Source: Paludibacteraceae bacterium
GTDB taxonomy: Bacteria; Bacteroidota; Bacteroidia; Bacteroidales; Paludibacteraceae
Direction: 5' to 3'
NCBI GenBank assembly: GCA_905235505.1
Contig: CAJOMJ010000017.1
Span: forward strand, 26,843-90,842
Length of the DNA: 64,000 bases
The position numbers and the translations under genes are program-made. Positions 8,886 to 17,572 of this stretch are shown here, piece by piece. Position 1 is the first letter of the stretch. Every line of letters begins with the position of its first letter. The notes beneath the pieces are model-generated. The model was given only the letters and a program-made list of their open reading frames with translations, was not told where the DNA came from and ran no database searches.

Positions 8886-11798
8886 TTAGAAATCCATTGG
8901 TGAGAATATCTTCTCTTTGCTGAGTTTCTTTGCTTTGCCATGTTTGGCTTCTATGGTTTTCATATCTATCATCTTCGGGTCACCCATGATGGCAATCACT
9001 ATGTTTTTGCCTTGAAGATTGTCTTTATAGAACTGATTTATGCTATCGAATGATACATGTCTGATTTTGCGCACCTGAGTGATGGCGGGGTCATGCTTGT
9101 ATCCGAAACGCATCCAACTTGCATAGGTCTCACTCTTGCGGCGCATAGAAGGTTTGTTGGAGAGAGCCGACTGACGGAGATAGGTCTTTATACGCTCGGT
9201 GTTCCCGGTGTTCTGCGGCATGTCGTTAATCAGACTCATATACACGTCCACCACGTCTGCCACCTTGTCGGACTGCGTGCCAACATAGCCATAGTAGAGT
9301 GAGTTCCTGCCTTGTTGCTGCGGACGGATGAAGCGACCGGTGGCAGTATATGCCATTGAGCGCTTCTCACGAATCTCGTTCATAATGATACCTGAGAAAC
9401 TGCCGTCGAAATACTCGTTGAATGCCATATAGTCCACATCCTGCTCAATGGAGTAGGGTTGTCCTTCGACGAAGAACCATACTTTTGCCTGTTGCATTTC
9501 ACGATTGGGGAGGAAGAATATGACGGGTGAGTCGTATTGCTCGCGCTCGCGGGTAACGGGCGATGTGGTAGGAGTGGCATCGTCCTGCATCGGAAGATGG
9601 TCGATAATGAGACTCTTGGCACTATCCGGCGACAGTGTGCCGACATAGTGTATTTCAAGTTCGTAGTTGAGTGCCTTGTGGAACTGAGCAGACAGTTGTG
9701 AGGCGGTCATATTAAGTATCTGCTTCATAGAAGGTCTGTCGATGAAAGTAGAGCGGTTGCCATAGAGTGCGTATGACGAGAAGGCACTTGCTTGCATGTC
9801 TATGTTCTTTTTCTCCGTTGTGCGTTGCGAGTACTCCATACCTTTGATACGGTTGAGCTGTGCATTGTCGTCGGCGGAGAAGTCGGGGAAGAGCATGTGG
9901 AGATTGACGAGCGAGATTATCTCGGGCAGTTTGTCTTCGTTGCCCATGATATCTACATACATCCAACTGTCGTCAACCGAGTAAGTACATTTGCCGCCTA
10001 ACTGTGCAAGTTCCATACGGAACTCGTCGGCAGACTTGCCGGGCTTGCCTTGCAGACCTGCAAGGTTCATGAGTGGCACGGCATATCTGAGAAGGGGCAG
10101 TTCCTTGGTGCCAACACCATATTTGAGACGTATGCTGAAAATGTCGTTCTTGGTGTTCTTGGTGCAGAAGATATGTATGTTCTGATAGAGGTTGTCTATA
10201 TCCACCTCAGAGAAATCGCAGAACACGGGTTGCACTTTGCCTGAAGGTATATTCTGGAAGTTGTCGTAATAAGCAGAAGTGCCGATAGGTGAATCAAGAG
10301 GTTTGATTTTGGGTTTGCTCAGTTTGTTTTTCTTGGGTGAGCCTTCTGCAATGTCGAAATACATATATGGTGCGCCGAGATACTTCTTGGCTATATTCTG
10401 CACATCGTCTTTCGTATAGTTCTTAACTGCCTGCATCTGGCTGAGCACATCATCGAGGGTCTGATTGTAGGCAAAGCATGAGATAAGGAGGTTGGACTTG
10501 TCGTAGGCATGCTCGAGCATCAACTCATATTCCTGCCTATAGCTCTCGCGCACAGTCTCCAGAAGTTCGTCCGAGAATTTGCCATCAATGAGGTTCTGTA
10601 TCTCTTTCTCTATTAGCTGTTTGGTAGATTTCTGATTTATATATGCTCCGCTCTCGGGGTCATACATCGGTATGGCAACTATCTCCACCCGTCCGCCGTC
10701 GCGGCGTGCATCGCTTGCTGCTAAGGAGTACATCACCTTGCCGTTCATGGCCAGTTTGTCAAGCAGTCCTACGGACATGTCGTTGCTCAGCAGGGACAGG
10801 GTGAAGTCCAGCAACTGCTCGTCTTCGTGACCTACAGGAATGCCTTTCCATATCCATATCGACTCAGGCATATCTGCAAGACGGGCAGAGAAGGATGCGT
10901 TATGACTGAACTCGGTTGCATCGTAGCTTGTTCTTTCGGGCACAGGTTTGCTCTCCAAGCGGGAGAACGTCTTCTCTATCAGCGGCTTCACTTCTTCGGT
11001 GTTAAAGTTGCCGACGAGAATAAGTGCCATATTGCCGGGCACATACCATGTATTATAGAATTCGATGAGTTGTCTGAGTTTGGGATTCTTCAGGTCTTCA
11101 GGAAAACCAATGATATCGCGGGAGTAGGGGTGACCTGCCCAGATGCGCTCGTTAATGAATTCCTGCACATGTGTATCATTGTCATCCTGGTACATATTGT
11201 ATTCCTCGAACACATTCTCCAACTCTGCCTGGAAGGAACGGAAGACAGGATTGATGAGCCGGTCGGAATACAAAGTGAGCCAGCGCTCCATCTCGTATGG
11301 CGGAAAAGTGTTGAGAAAGACTGTCATGTCGTAGCTTGTGAAAGCATTAAGTCCTTCACCACCAATACCCTGCACGAGGTTGGAGAACTCGTCGGTAGCA
11401 GTAAATTGTGCAGAGGCGAGTGAGGCTTCGTTTATCTTTTTCTGAATCTGCTCGCGTTGTTTGTCGTCTGTTGTCTTGGCAAGTTCGTCGTAGAGAGAGA
11501 GTATCTGCTCGTAGTAAGGTTTCTCTTTCTCCCAGTCGAGGGCTCCGATGTTCTCTGTACCTTTGAAAAGCATGTGTTCAAGGTAGTGAGCCAGACCGGT
11601 GGCAGTTTCGGGTTCATCAAGCGAACCGGCACGAGTGACGGTGTAACCATATACATCAGGTTGGTCGTGGTCTTCCCATAGATAGACTGTCAAACCGTTA
11701 TCAAGTTTGTAGGTGGAAAAGCCTTGTGGCAACTCTACAGCCGTTGCACTCAGCAGAATACCAAAGAGGGCAATAAAAGGAAATAATGTTCGTTTCAT
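8886..11798 (-). CDS. M16 family zinc protease (pitrilysin/insulinase type)
   Basis: A 970-residue exported metalloprotease. A signal peptide (MKRTLFPFIALFGILLSATA) is followed by the first M16 domain with the inverted zinc motif HYLEH at residues 71-75 and its downstream acidic helix (ELENVFEEYNMY). The inactive second half and a further M16 C-terminal region follow (LVGNFNTEEVKPLIEKTF near residue 270). It probably degrades peptides in the periplasm or at the cell surface. The start was set at 11798 because it begins the signal peptide and lies about 90 nt downstream of a good promoter; a longer open frame reaches 11927 but would begin inside the promoter. It is transcribed alone, convergent with the receptor. 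Confidence 0.92.
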   Translation of the reverse strand: MKRTLFPFIALFGILLSATAVELPQGFSTYKLDNGLTVYLWEDHDQPDVYGYTVTRAGSLDEPETATGLAHYLEHMLFKGTENIGALDWEKEKPYYEQILSLYDELAKTTDDKQREQIQKKINEASLASAQFTATDEFSNLVQGIGGEGLNAFTSYDMTVFLNTFPPYEMERWLTLYSDRLINPVFRSFQAELENVFEEYNMYQDDNDTHVQEFINERIWAGHPYSRDIIGFPEDLKNPKLRQLIEFYNTWYVPGNMALILVGNFNTEEVKPLIEKTFSRLESKPVPERTSYDATEFSHNASFSARLADMPESIWIWKGIPVGHEDEQLLDFTLSLLSNDMSVGLLDKLAMNGKVMYSLAASDARRDGGRVEIVAIPMYDPESGAYINQKSTKQLIEKEIQNLIDGKFSDELLETVRESYRQEYELMLEHAYDKSNLLISCFAYNQTLDDVLSQMQAVKNYTKDDVQNIAKKYLGAPYMYFDIAEGSPKKNKLSKPKIKPLDSPIGTSAYYDNFQNIPSGKVQPVFCDFSEVDIDNLYQNIHIFCTKNTKNDIFSIRLKYGVGTKELPLLRYAVPLMNLAGLQGKPGKSADEFRMELAQLGGKCTYSVDDSWMYVDIMGNEDKLPEIISLVNLHMLFPDFSADDNAQLNRIKGMEYSQRTTEKKNIDMQASAFSSYALYGNRSTFIDRPSMKQILNMTASQLSAQFHKALNYELEIHYVGTLSPDSAKSLIIDHLPMQDDATPTTSPVTREREQYDSPVIFFLPNREMQQAKVWFFVEGQPYSIEQDVDYMAFNEYFDGSFSGIIMNEIREKRSMAYTATGRFIRPQQQGRNSLYYGYVGTQSDKVADVVDVYMSLINDMPQNTGNTERIKTYLRQSALSNKPSMRRKSETYASWMRFGYKHDPAITQVRKIRHVSFDSINQFYKDNLQGKNIVIAIMGDPKMIDMKTIEAKHGKAKKLSKEKIFSPMDF

Positions 11799-11897
11799 AA
11801 TGATTGATTGTTTGATGTTGACTAATGTTGATACGATGGTCCTGAGATAGAAGCAAGAACAATAACGTTCACGACAATCATCGTACCAAATATGTTG

Positions 11898-11927
11898 CAA
11901 AGGTAAGTATATTTTCCCAATTGGCAA
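11898..11927 (-). promoter_or_regulatory. Promoter for M16 protease
   Basis: On the minus strand TTG (11927-11925) and TACCTTTG (11905-11898) are separated by 19 bp. This supports the protease start at 11798 rather than an upstream ATG. Confidence 0.8.
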
Positions 11928-11993
11928 AATTTGGAGACATGAGCGGTATGCAAATCCTGTTCTTTACAGGAGATATCGGGATTGATTTTTCAT

Positions 11994-12020
11994 TGAGACG
12001 TGACAATGCGGCATCTCTAC
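11994..12020 (-). repeat. 27-bp GTAGARAYGCGACA element, copy 2
   Basis: On the minus strand it reads GTAGAGATGCCGCA then TTGTCACGTCTCA, matching the copies at 8768, 36636 and 39051 with a few changes. Confidence 0.75.
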
Positions 12021-12135
12021 ATAAAGTATTTACACGTGATGTTGGGGATGCTGTTTTGAAGAATGGGGGGCTTGGGTAAACGGATGTACCATGTCAGGTA
12101 AAATCAGCAGTAATTATACAGGTGATAACAGCTGT

Positions 12136-12166
12136 TTGTATATTTCAAAAATATTGTGTAACTTTG
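12136..12166 (+). promoter_or_regulatory. Promoter at the start of the polysaccharide locus
   Basis: TTG at 12136-12138 and TAACTTTG at 12159-12166, 20-bp spacer. The ATG of the truncated GT2 follows at 12191. This is the first recognisable promoter of the locus. Confidence 0.78.
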
Positions 12167-12190
12167 TGCGCTTATACAAACGACGTTTAT

Positions 12191-12427
12191 ATGCGATTAA
12201 GTATCATTACCATCAACCGTAATAATCTCGAGGGTCTAAAGAAGACAGTAGAGTCAGTGCTATGTCAGACCCGCACTGACTTTGAATATATTATCATAGA
12301 TGGTGCTTCTACAGATGGTAGTGCGGAATATCTTGCAGAGTTTCCTATAAAATATCATTTATGGGGATTTGCATACTTTATTGAGCGGGTTCTTTTTAAA
12401 CTTGAAAAATGGTACATACTCAAATGA
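12191..12427 (+). pseudogene. GT2 glycosyltransferase remnant (N-terminal)
   Basis: The first about 52 of 78 codons are a typical GT2 start: MRLSIITINRNNLEGLKKTV, then DFEYIIIDGASTDGS with the nucleotide-binding aspartate. After EYLAEFP the sequence loses family character (IKYHLWGFAYFIERVLFKLE) and stops, about 200 residues short of a working enzyme. It keeps a good promoter, and its stop overlaps the next ATG (ATGA), so it may now act only as a leader for the following glycosyltransferase. It appears to be the deletion-truncated first gene of an older version of the locus. Confidence 0.8.
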
Positions 12428-13422
12428 AACTATCATTTATTGTTCCTGTATATAACGTGGCTTCATACTTACAAAAATGTGTGGATAGTCTTATTGCGCA
12501 AGATTATAGTGATTATGAGATTATTCTCGTAGATGATGGTTCTACAGACGAAAGTCCGCAAATATGTGAATTATATGCAACAGAAGCACGACAATATAAC
12601 GACCAATTACCATCAATTAAAGTTATTCACCAACCTAATTGTGGTTTGTCTGTTGCACGAAATGCAGGATTGTCAATAGCACAGGGAGATTATGTTTGCT
12701 TTGTAGATTCTGATGACTATTGGGAGAAGAATGTCCTCAGTGAACTCATGACACAAATAGATAAAGAGCATCTTGATGTTTTGAGGTTTGATTATCAAAA
12801 TGTTCGCATAAACAATGAAGGTTTATACGAAGCTTTTCAACCATATAAGTTTCCCCATCGTGTTGATATACGACACGATGTTGTGGATGGGGAAACTTAT
12901 ATGGATGAGAGAATGGGTTATACTTGTTATGCTTGGCAGTTCGTGATTAATCACGAACTGACAAGCACGTTTATGCCTGGCATTCATTTTGAGGATACAG
13001 AATGGTTACCTCGTATGATGCTGAAAGCTAAAAGAGTGAATAGTACATCGAGGGTTATATATAATTATTTTATTCGTGAAGGCAGTATCACACACGTACA
13101 AGGGAATAGAGCGAAAGTAAAAAGGAATGTGGATAACTGTCTTGATGTGATAAAACAGTATAATTTATATATTGAGCATTATCCTAATTGCCGTTGGTTA
13201 AAGAATATGCGTAGCAATATGACTGTGAGTATTATCGCCTTAGTGGCACAACATCTATATGACGAAAGAAGATACTATATTAGTCGCTTGAATGATTTGA
13301 AAGTATTTCCTCTTACAATTGCGGACCAAGGCAGGACTTATGTTCATAAGGCGAGGTTAATTAATATTTCACCGCTTCTAACAATTGACTTATTATATTT
13401 CAAAAATATCCTTATAAAATGA
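12424..13422 (+). CDS. GT2 family glycosyltransferase
   Basis: A 332-residue inverting glycosyltransferase of the GT-A fold, adding a sugar to a lipid-linked glycan at the cytoplasmic face. The N-terminal motif is MKLSFIVPVYNVASYLQKCV, with VDDGSTDES, the GLSVARNAG segment and the metal-binding DSDD (VCFVDSDDYWE). The acidic catalytic motif is FEDTEWLP near residue 190. The start at 12424 overlaps the stop of the truncated GT2 (ATGA). AT-rich codon use matches the mosaic locus rather than the left-arm genes. Donor and acceptor cannot be read from the sequence. Confidence 0.88.
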   Translation: MKLSFIVPVYNVASYLQKCVDSLIAQDYSDYEIILVDDGSTDESPQICELYATEARQYNDQLPSIKVIHQPNCGLSVARNAGLSIAQGDYVCFVDSDDYWEKNVLSELMTQIDKEHLDVLRFDYQNVRINNEGLYEAFQPYKFPHRVDIRHDVVDGETYMDERMGYTCYAWQFVINHELTSTFMPGIHFEDTEWLPRMMLKAKRVNSTSRVIYNYFIREGSITHVQGNRAKVKRNVDNCLDVIKQYNLYIEHYPNCRWLKNMRSNMTVSIIALVAQHLYDERRYYISRLNDLKVFPLTIADQGRTYVHKARLINISPLLTIDLLYFKNILIK

Positions 13423-13449
13423 ATAATTGTATGTTCCTGAAATGATTTT

Positions 13450-13647
13450 TTGAGTGAAAAGAAAACAATACTATTGGTTTTTGGTACTCGTCCTGAGGCA
13501 ATAAAAATGTCGGAGTACAACGCATTTGATATAGAACCTTTAACTAAATATGTTAATGCCAACAAACATAAATTACGGCTGATGAACATTTCCCCGGACT
13601 TGTTTTGTCGATTGGTGCACTTCAAGAATAAACAATTATATAGCTAA
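13450..13647 (+). pseudogene. wecB (UDP-GlcNAc 2-epimerase) remnant
   Basis: A 65-codon open frame with a TTG start whose first 20 codons contain the epimerase signature LLVFGTRPEAIKM of non-hydrolysing UDP-GlcNAc 2-epimerases. After IKM the sequence switches to unrelated residues (SEYNAFDIEPLTKY...), so at least 300 residues of the enzyme are missing. Two intact epimerases lie at 33266 and 34949. I read this as deletion debris from recombination of the locus; a functional peptide is unlikely. Confidence 0.7.
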
Positions 13648-13724
13648 TTCAGAACAATAATTACCTTAAACAACATGAGTTTTGTTGCAGTTAAATGTAT
13701 AGTTTGTATAATGGGGCAAACAAA

Positions 13725-14876
13725 ATGAATATGAAAGTCGCCTATATGCTTGGAAGTCTTAATCGCGGCGGCACAGAGACGTTGCTGCTTGATGTGTTCA
13801 AGAGTGCTGACAAGGCACCCTACGAATTCATCGGCATTCATCGTAAGAGTGGAGCATATAAAGACGATTTCTATCAAACGACGCCACGCATGTTGCAGTG
13901 TGCTCCCAAACGATTCGGACTGTTGCGATACTTGCACAGGCTTCGTAAGTTGCTTAAACAAGAGGGGGTAACAATAGTGCATGCACAACAATCAGTTGAT
14001 TGTATTTATGCTTCTCTCGCAACTATCGGCACTGATATACAAGTCGTAGAGACTTTTCATGGCTATGACATTGAAGCAAGTAGAGCAGGCAAACTGATAA
14101 ACAGTCTCTCTATCAGAATGGCTGACGCGGTATGTTTCGTAAGCAATGCGCAGAAAGACCATTATATACAACAATATAACATACAAAAGTGTCGGAATAA
14201 ACTGCATGTGGTATATAACGGAGTGGATTTTACAAAACTCGACTGCGAATATCCTATTCCAGAATTCCTCACTGAAACCGACTCGGCAAAAGCCGAGATT
14301 TACACAGACCATGCGGCACAACAATCGGGAATACGACTGGCAATGGTGGGCAACTTTGTGAGCGTCCGCTCACAAAGTGTCATCTGTAGGAGTATTCAGC
14401 TTCTGAGGGGGCAGGGTGTCACAGACTTTGATTTCTATTTTATTGGCAGACGCAACGAAAAAGAACCTTGGAGATATGATGATTGTTTGCGTTTCTGTCA
14501 GGAGAATCAGTTGAATAATGTGCATTTTCTTGGGGGCAGGGCGGATGTGCCTGCTATCTTGCAGAATATCGACGGGTTTGTATATTCCACCGACCACGAC
14601 ACGTTCGGTATAGCTGTAGTTGAGGCTATGGCAGCCGGAGTTCCGGTGGTGGTGAATGACTGGGTGGTAATGCAAGAGATAACGCAGAATGGCGAGTGGG
14701 CATCATTGTATGAAAGTAATAATGCTAATGATTGTGCAAGGGCAATAGCTGATTTTATCGAGCATAGGGAAGACAGAAAACAGCAGGCTAAACTTATAGC
14801 ACCTATGGTTAGAGATGAATATTCAATAGAAAGACATATCAGTCGTCTTAACGAGGTGTATAAAATGCTAAAGTAA
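13725..14876 (+). CDS. GT4 family glycosyltransferase
   Basis: A 383-residue GT-B retaining glycosyltransferase. It starts MNMKVAYMLGSLNRGGTET, the usual Gly-rich N-terminal loop, with VVETFHGYDIE and VYNGVDF in the N domain. The C domain has the EX7E-type motif HDTFGIAVVEAMAAGVPVVV near residue 300. It may start at 13725 or at the second Met (13731). GC content is higher than in the neighbouring 17.9-21 kb genes. The stop is 4 bp before the next gene, so the pair is co-transcribed. Confidence 0.88.
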   Translation: MNMKVAYMLGSLNRGGTETLLLDVFKSADKAPYEFIGIHRKSGAYKDDFYQTTPRMLQCAPKRFGLLRYLHRLRKLLKQEGVTIVHAQQSVDCIYASLATIGTDIQVVETFHGYDIEASRAGKLINSLSIRMADAVCFVSNAQKDHYIQQYNIQKCRNKLHVVYNGVDFTKLDCEYPIPEFLTETDSAKAEIYTDHAAQQSGIRLAMVGNFVSVRSQSVICRSIQLLRGQGVTDFDFYFIGRRNEKEPWRYDDCLRFCQENQLNNVHFLGGRADVPAILQNIDGFVYSTDHDTFGIAVVEAMAAGVPVVVNDWVVMQEITQNGEWASLYESNNANDCARAIADFIEHREDRKQQAKLIAPMVRDEYSIERHISRLNEVYKMLK

Positions 14877-14880
14877 TATC

Positions 14881-16332
14881 ATGAACTACTTCATACCCAA
14901 ATATATAACGAATAATGCCATCGTGTTGTATTTCCTGATTTTGGCGACGGTGAGTCTGTTGTTCATGAACTATGCGCTCAGGTGGATGTGGATAGCGTTC
15001 GGCGTGGTGGAAGTGTTCAGCTTCTTCTATTTCAGCAATCTCCTTACCAAATCGTGGGGCAGATACTCCAACCATCTGTTTGCCCGCAGTCTGTTCGGTT
15101 GGGCGTTGGCAATCAGGGTCTTGTACGTGATATTCAGTTATTTCTTCTATCTGGAGCAGACCGGTGCGCCGTTCGAGTTCGACGCTGCCGATGTGGGCTT
15201 CTATCACGAAATGGGTAAGTACGGCGCTTCGCTATTGGAGAACGGGGAGTTTGATTTGATACCGAAATTCAACAAGTATTCAGGGGGAATGGCATTCTCG
15301 GATACAGGTTATCCGATATATCTGTCTGTTGTCTATTACCTTACGGGCAACAGTATTTTCATCACCCGTGTGCTGAAAGCGGTGTGGAGTGCATGGACGG
15401 TGCTGCTGATATACAAGCTGGCAAGGCGCAACTTTTCAGAGCCCACAGCCCGCATGGCAGGCATACTGTGCATGTTGATGCCGAACCTGATTTATTACTG
15501 CGGTCTGCACCTCAAGGAGACAGAGATGGTGTTCCTGATGACGCTGTTTATCGAGCGGGCGGACTACGTGATGCGGCAGGGGCGGTTTGTACTCGCGCCC
15601 ACGCTGACAGTGGTGTTGACAGGTCTGTATCTCTTCATGTTCCGCACGGTGCTCGGAGCAGTGCTTTTTATTGCATTCTTCATGGCGCTCACGCTGAGTA
15701 GTACCCGTCTTGTCAGTTGGGGTAGGCGAACCATACTGGTAGTGCTCTCGCTGGCTATGCTAGGACTGATGTTCTCAAACAGGATAGGGGAAGAGATATT
15801 AAGTATCTCCGAAACCAATGTGCAACAACAGCAGCAGGGCAACTACGAGTGGCGTGCAAACCGTGAGAATGGAAACGCTTTTGCCAAATATGGAAGCATG
15901 GTCGTGTTCGCTCCTATGATTTTTACCATCCCGTTCCCGACTATGGTAGAGACCTCCGGACAGGAGAATCAGAAGATGATACACGGCGGCAACTTCTGCA
16001 AGAATATAACCTCGTTTTTCACTATCATCGGCCTCGTGATGCTTATCTGGCCATACAACTGGCGCAAGCGGTTGCTTGACGGCGAGTGGCGCAAACACTT
16101 GTTGCCGATAGCGGTGTTGGGCGGCTATCTGATAGTACTTGTGTTCTCCAACTTTGCGCACTCCGAGCGTTTCCACTTGCCCACTTTGCCATTGGCTATG
16201 ATGTTTGCCGCGTATGGCATAAGCAATTTCCAACCCAAGTGGAAACGTTGGTATTGGGTGTGGTTAGCAATTATTTTCGTTGCCAACATAGGTTGGGCAT
16301 ACATCAAACTCGCCGGTAGAGGAATGTTGTAA
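14881..16332 (+). CDS. Polytopic GT39-like glycosyltransferase
   Basis: A 483-residue integral membrane protein with about 11-12 hydrophobic segments. The first large extracytoplasmic loop carries FEFDAADVGFYHEMGKYGAS and the sequence SDTGYPIYLSVVYYLTG, typical of lipid-phosphate-sugar-dependent transferases (GT39/ArnT/PMT-like). Such enzymes use a polyprenyl-phosphate sugar outside the inner membrane; a Wzy-like polymerase is the alternative reading. The last 151 bp (16176-16326) are repeated almost exactly at 17792-17942, downstream of an inserted ATPase gene. The gene itself is complete. Confidence 0.7.
   Translation: MNYFIPKYITNNAIVLYFLILATVSLLFMNYALRWMWIAFGVVEVFSFFYFSNLLTKSWGRYSNHLFARSLFGWALAIRVLYVIFSYFFYLEQTGAPFEFDAADVGFYHEMGKYGASLLENGEFDLIPKFNKYSGGMAFSDTGYPIYLSVVYYLTGNSIFITRVLKAVWSAWTVLLIYKLARRNFSEPTARMAGILCMLMPNLIYYCGLHLKETEMVFLMTLFIERADYVMRQGRFVLAPTLTVVLTGLYLFMFRTVLGAVLFIAFFMALTLSSTRLVSWGRRTILVVLSLAMLGLMFSNRIGEEILSISETNVQQQQQGNYEWRANRENGNAFAKYGSMVVFAPMIFTIPFPTMVETSGQENQKMIHGGNFCKNITSFFTIIGLVMLIWPYNWRKRLLDGEWRKHLLPIAVLGGYLIVLVFSNFAHSERFHLPTLPLAMMFAAYGISNFQPKWKRWYWVWLAIIFVANIGWAYIKLAGRGML
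16176..16326 (+). repeat. 151-bp direct repeat, left copy (in GT39-like gene)
   Basis: The 3' end of the GT39-like gene. It matches 17792-17942 over 151 bp with 4 mismatches (one near 16233, three in the last 16 bp) and a constant offset of 1616. The two copies bracket the AAA ATPase gene and a glycosyltransferase stub. Confidence 0.95.
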
Positions 16333-16358
16333 TGAGAAATCTGTAGATAAGTGAAGGT

Positions 16359-16386
16359 ATTTCCATAAAATGATTTCCATAAAATG
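16359..16386 (+). repeat. 14-bp tandem duplication upstream of the ATPase
   Basis: ATTTCCATAAAATG occurs twice head-to-tail (16359-16372, 16373-16386) and abuts the -7 box at 16398. The second copy covers the place where the -33 box should be. It may be an operator. Confidence 0.7.
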
Positions 16387-16397
16387 GAAAAATGTAT

Positions 16398-16405
16398 TAT
16401 CTTTG
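16398..16405 (+). promoter_or_regulatory. -7 box for the AAA ATPase
   Basis: TATCTTTG followed by GCAG, 26 bp before the ATG at 16432. The -33 position holds TTTCC, part of the 14-bp tandem repeat, so the promoter is incomplete or activator dependent. Confidence 0.6.
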
Positions 16406-16431
16406 CAGTCGGAACATAAAAGAAAGTATAT

Positions 16432-17568
16432 ATGAAGATAGTAAACCCCTTTATAACAACCGGTTATGTTGGCGCTGAATATTTCTGCGACCGTGAGCGC
16501 GAGACGCAAGATATCAATAATCTTCTTATCAATGGCAACAATGTTGCACTTATTTCACCACGTCGGTACGGGAAAACCAATTTGCTGAGACATTGTTTTA
16601 CCCAACCTGAAATAGCGGACAATTATTATACATTTATCATTGATATCTATTCTACCAAGTCTGTTGCTGAAATGGTTCATCGCTTGGGAGCATCTATTTT
16701 GGAAACACTAAAACCCAAGGGCAGGCAAGCATGGGAAAAGTTCGTTTTGATACTCTCGTCAGTAAAATCAGGAATAGGTTTTGACATTACGGGTATGCCA
16801 TCATGGACACTTAGTGTAGGTGATATAGCCGTGCCTACCACCACATTAGATGAGATATTCTCATATCTTGAGCAGGCAGAAAAACCATGTATAGTTGCTA
16901 TTGACGAATTCCAGCAGATTACTCAATATGGTGACAGCAATATTGAAGCAGTTTTACGCACTTATGTCCAGTCTTGTTCCAACACACATTTCGTGTTCTC
17001 CGGTTCGCAGCGGCATTTAATGGGGCAAATGTTTACCTCTCCTGCACGACCTTTCTATCAGAGTGTTTCTCTTTACAATCTGCCATTGTTACCTGAAGAT
17101 AAATATACATCATTCTGCATCCGTCATTTCCGGAATAATGGTAAATCGCTTCAAAAAGAGGTGCCGCAAGAGGTTTATAAACGTTTTGATGGCATAACCT
17201 ACTATATGCAACGCACAATGAATGAGTTGTATGCACATACAGCGAGTGGAGAAATCTGCACTGTTAATGATATTGATGATGCGTTGCGCAGTATTATTGA
17301 AGCATCGGCAATGGTATATGAGGACCTGATGTATCAGTTGCCTGAAAAGCAGGCATTGGTATTAAGGGCCATTGCTGCAGAAGGGAAAGCAACTAATCTC
17401 ACTTCCGGACAATTTGCAAAGAAGTATGGTCTGGTTTCTCCCAGTTCCGTTAAATCTGCGGTCCCGGCATTGCTTGATAAAGGCATGTTGACCTATGAAC
17501 ACGGTGTCTATCAGGTGTATGACAAATTCCTTGAGATGTGGTTGCAGGCTGCCCAAAACAGGTATTAA
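16432..17568 (+). CDS. ATP-binding protein, archaeal-type AAA ATPase (PF01637-like)
   Basis: A 378-residue P-loop ATPase. Walker A is SPRRYGKTNLL near residue 45, Walker B is CIVAIDEFQQI near 155, and sensor-like FVFSGSQRHLM follows. The C-terminus looks like a winged helix (ATNLTSGQFAKKYGLVSPSS). This family of stand-alone ATPases is common in Bacteroidetes and archaea, often as accessory genes; its role is not established. It interrupts the polysaccharide operon, has its own -7 box, and is bracketed by a 151-bp direct repeat. It is unlikely to act in sugar transfer. The gene 4 bp downstream is a glycosyltransferase stub. Confidence 0.82.
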   Translation: MKIVNPFITTGYVGAEYFCDRERETQDINNLLINGNNVALISPRRYGKTNLLRHCFTQPEIADNYYTFIIDIYSTKSVAEMVHRLGASILETLKPKGRQAWEKFVLILSSVKSGIGFDITGMPSWTLSVGDIAVPTTTLDEIFSYLEQAEKPCIVAIDEFQQITQYGDSNIEAVLRTYVQSCSNTHFVFSGSQRHLMGQMFTSPARPFYQSVSLYNLPLLPEDKYTSFCIRHFRNNGKSLQKEVPQEVYKRFDGITYYMQRTMNELYAHTASGEICTVNDIDDALRSIIEASAMVYEDLMYQLPEKQALVLRAIAAEGKATNLTSGQFAKKYGLVSPSSVKSAVPALLDKGMLTYEHGVYQVYDKFLEMWLQAAQNRY

Positions 17569-17572
17569 CAAG

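Larger units (their letters stand above)
11799..12190. other. Divergent intergenic region
   Basis: It holds the leader and promoter of the M16 protease, a copy of the 27-bp repeat (11994-12020) and the promoter of the polysaccharide locus (12136-12166). I see no gene in it. Confidence 0.6.
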
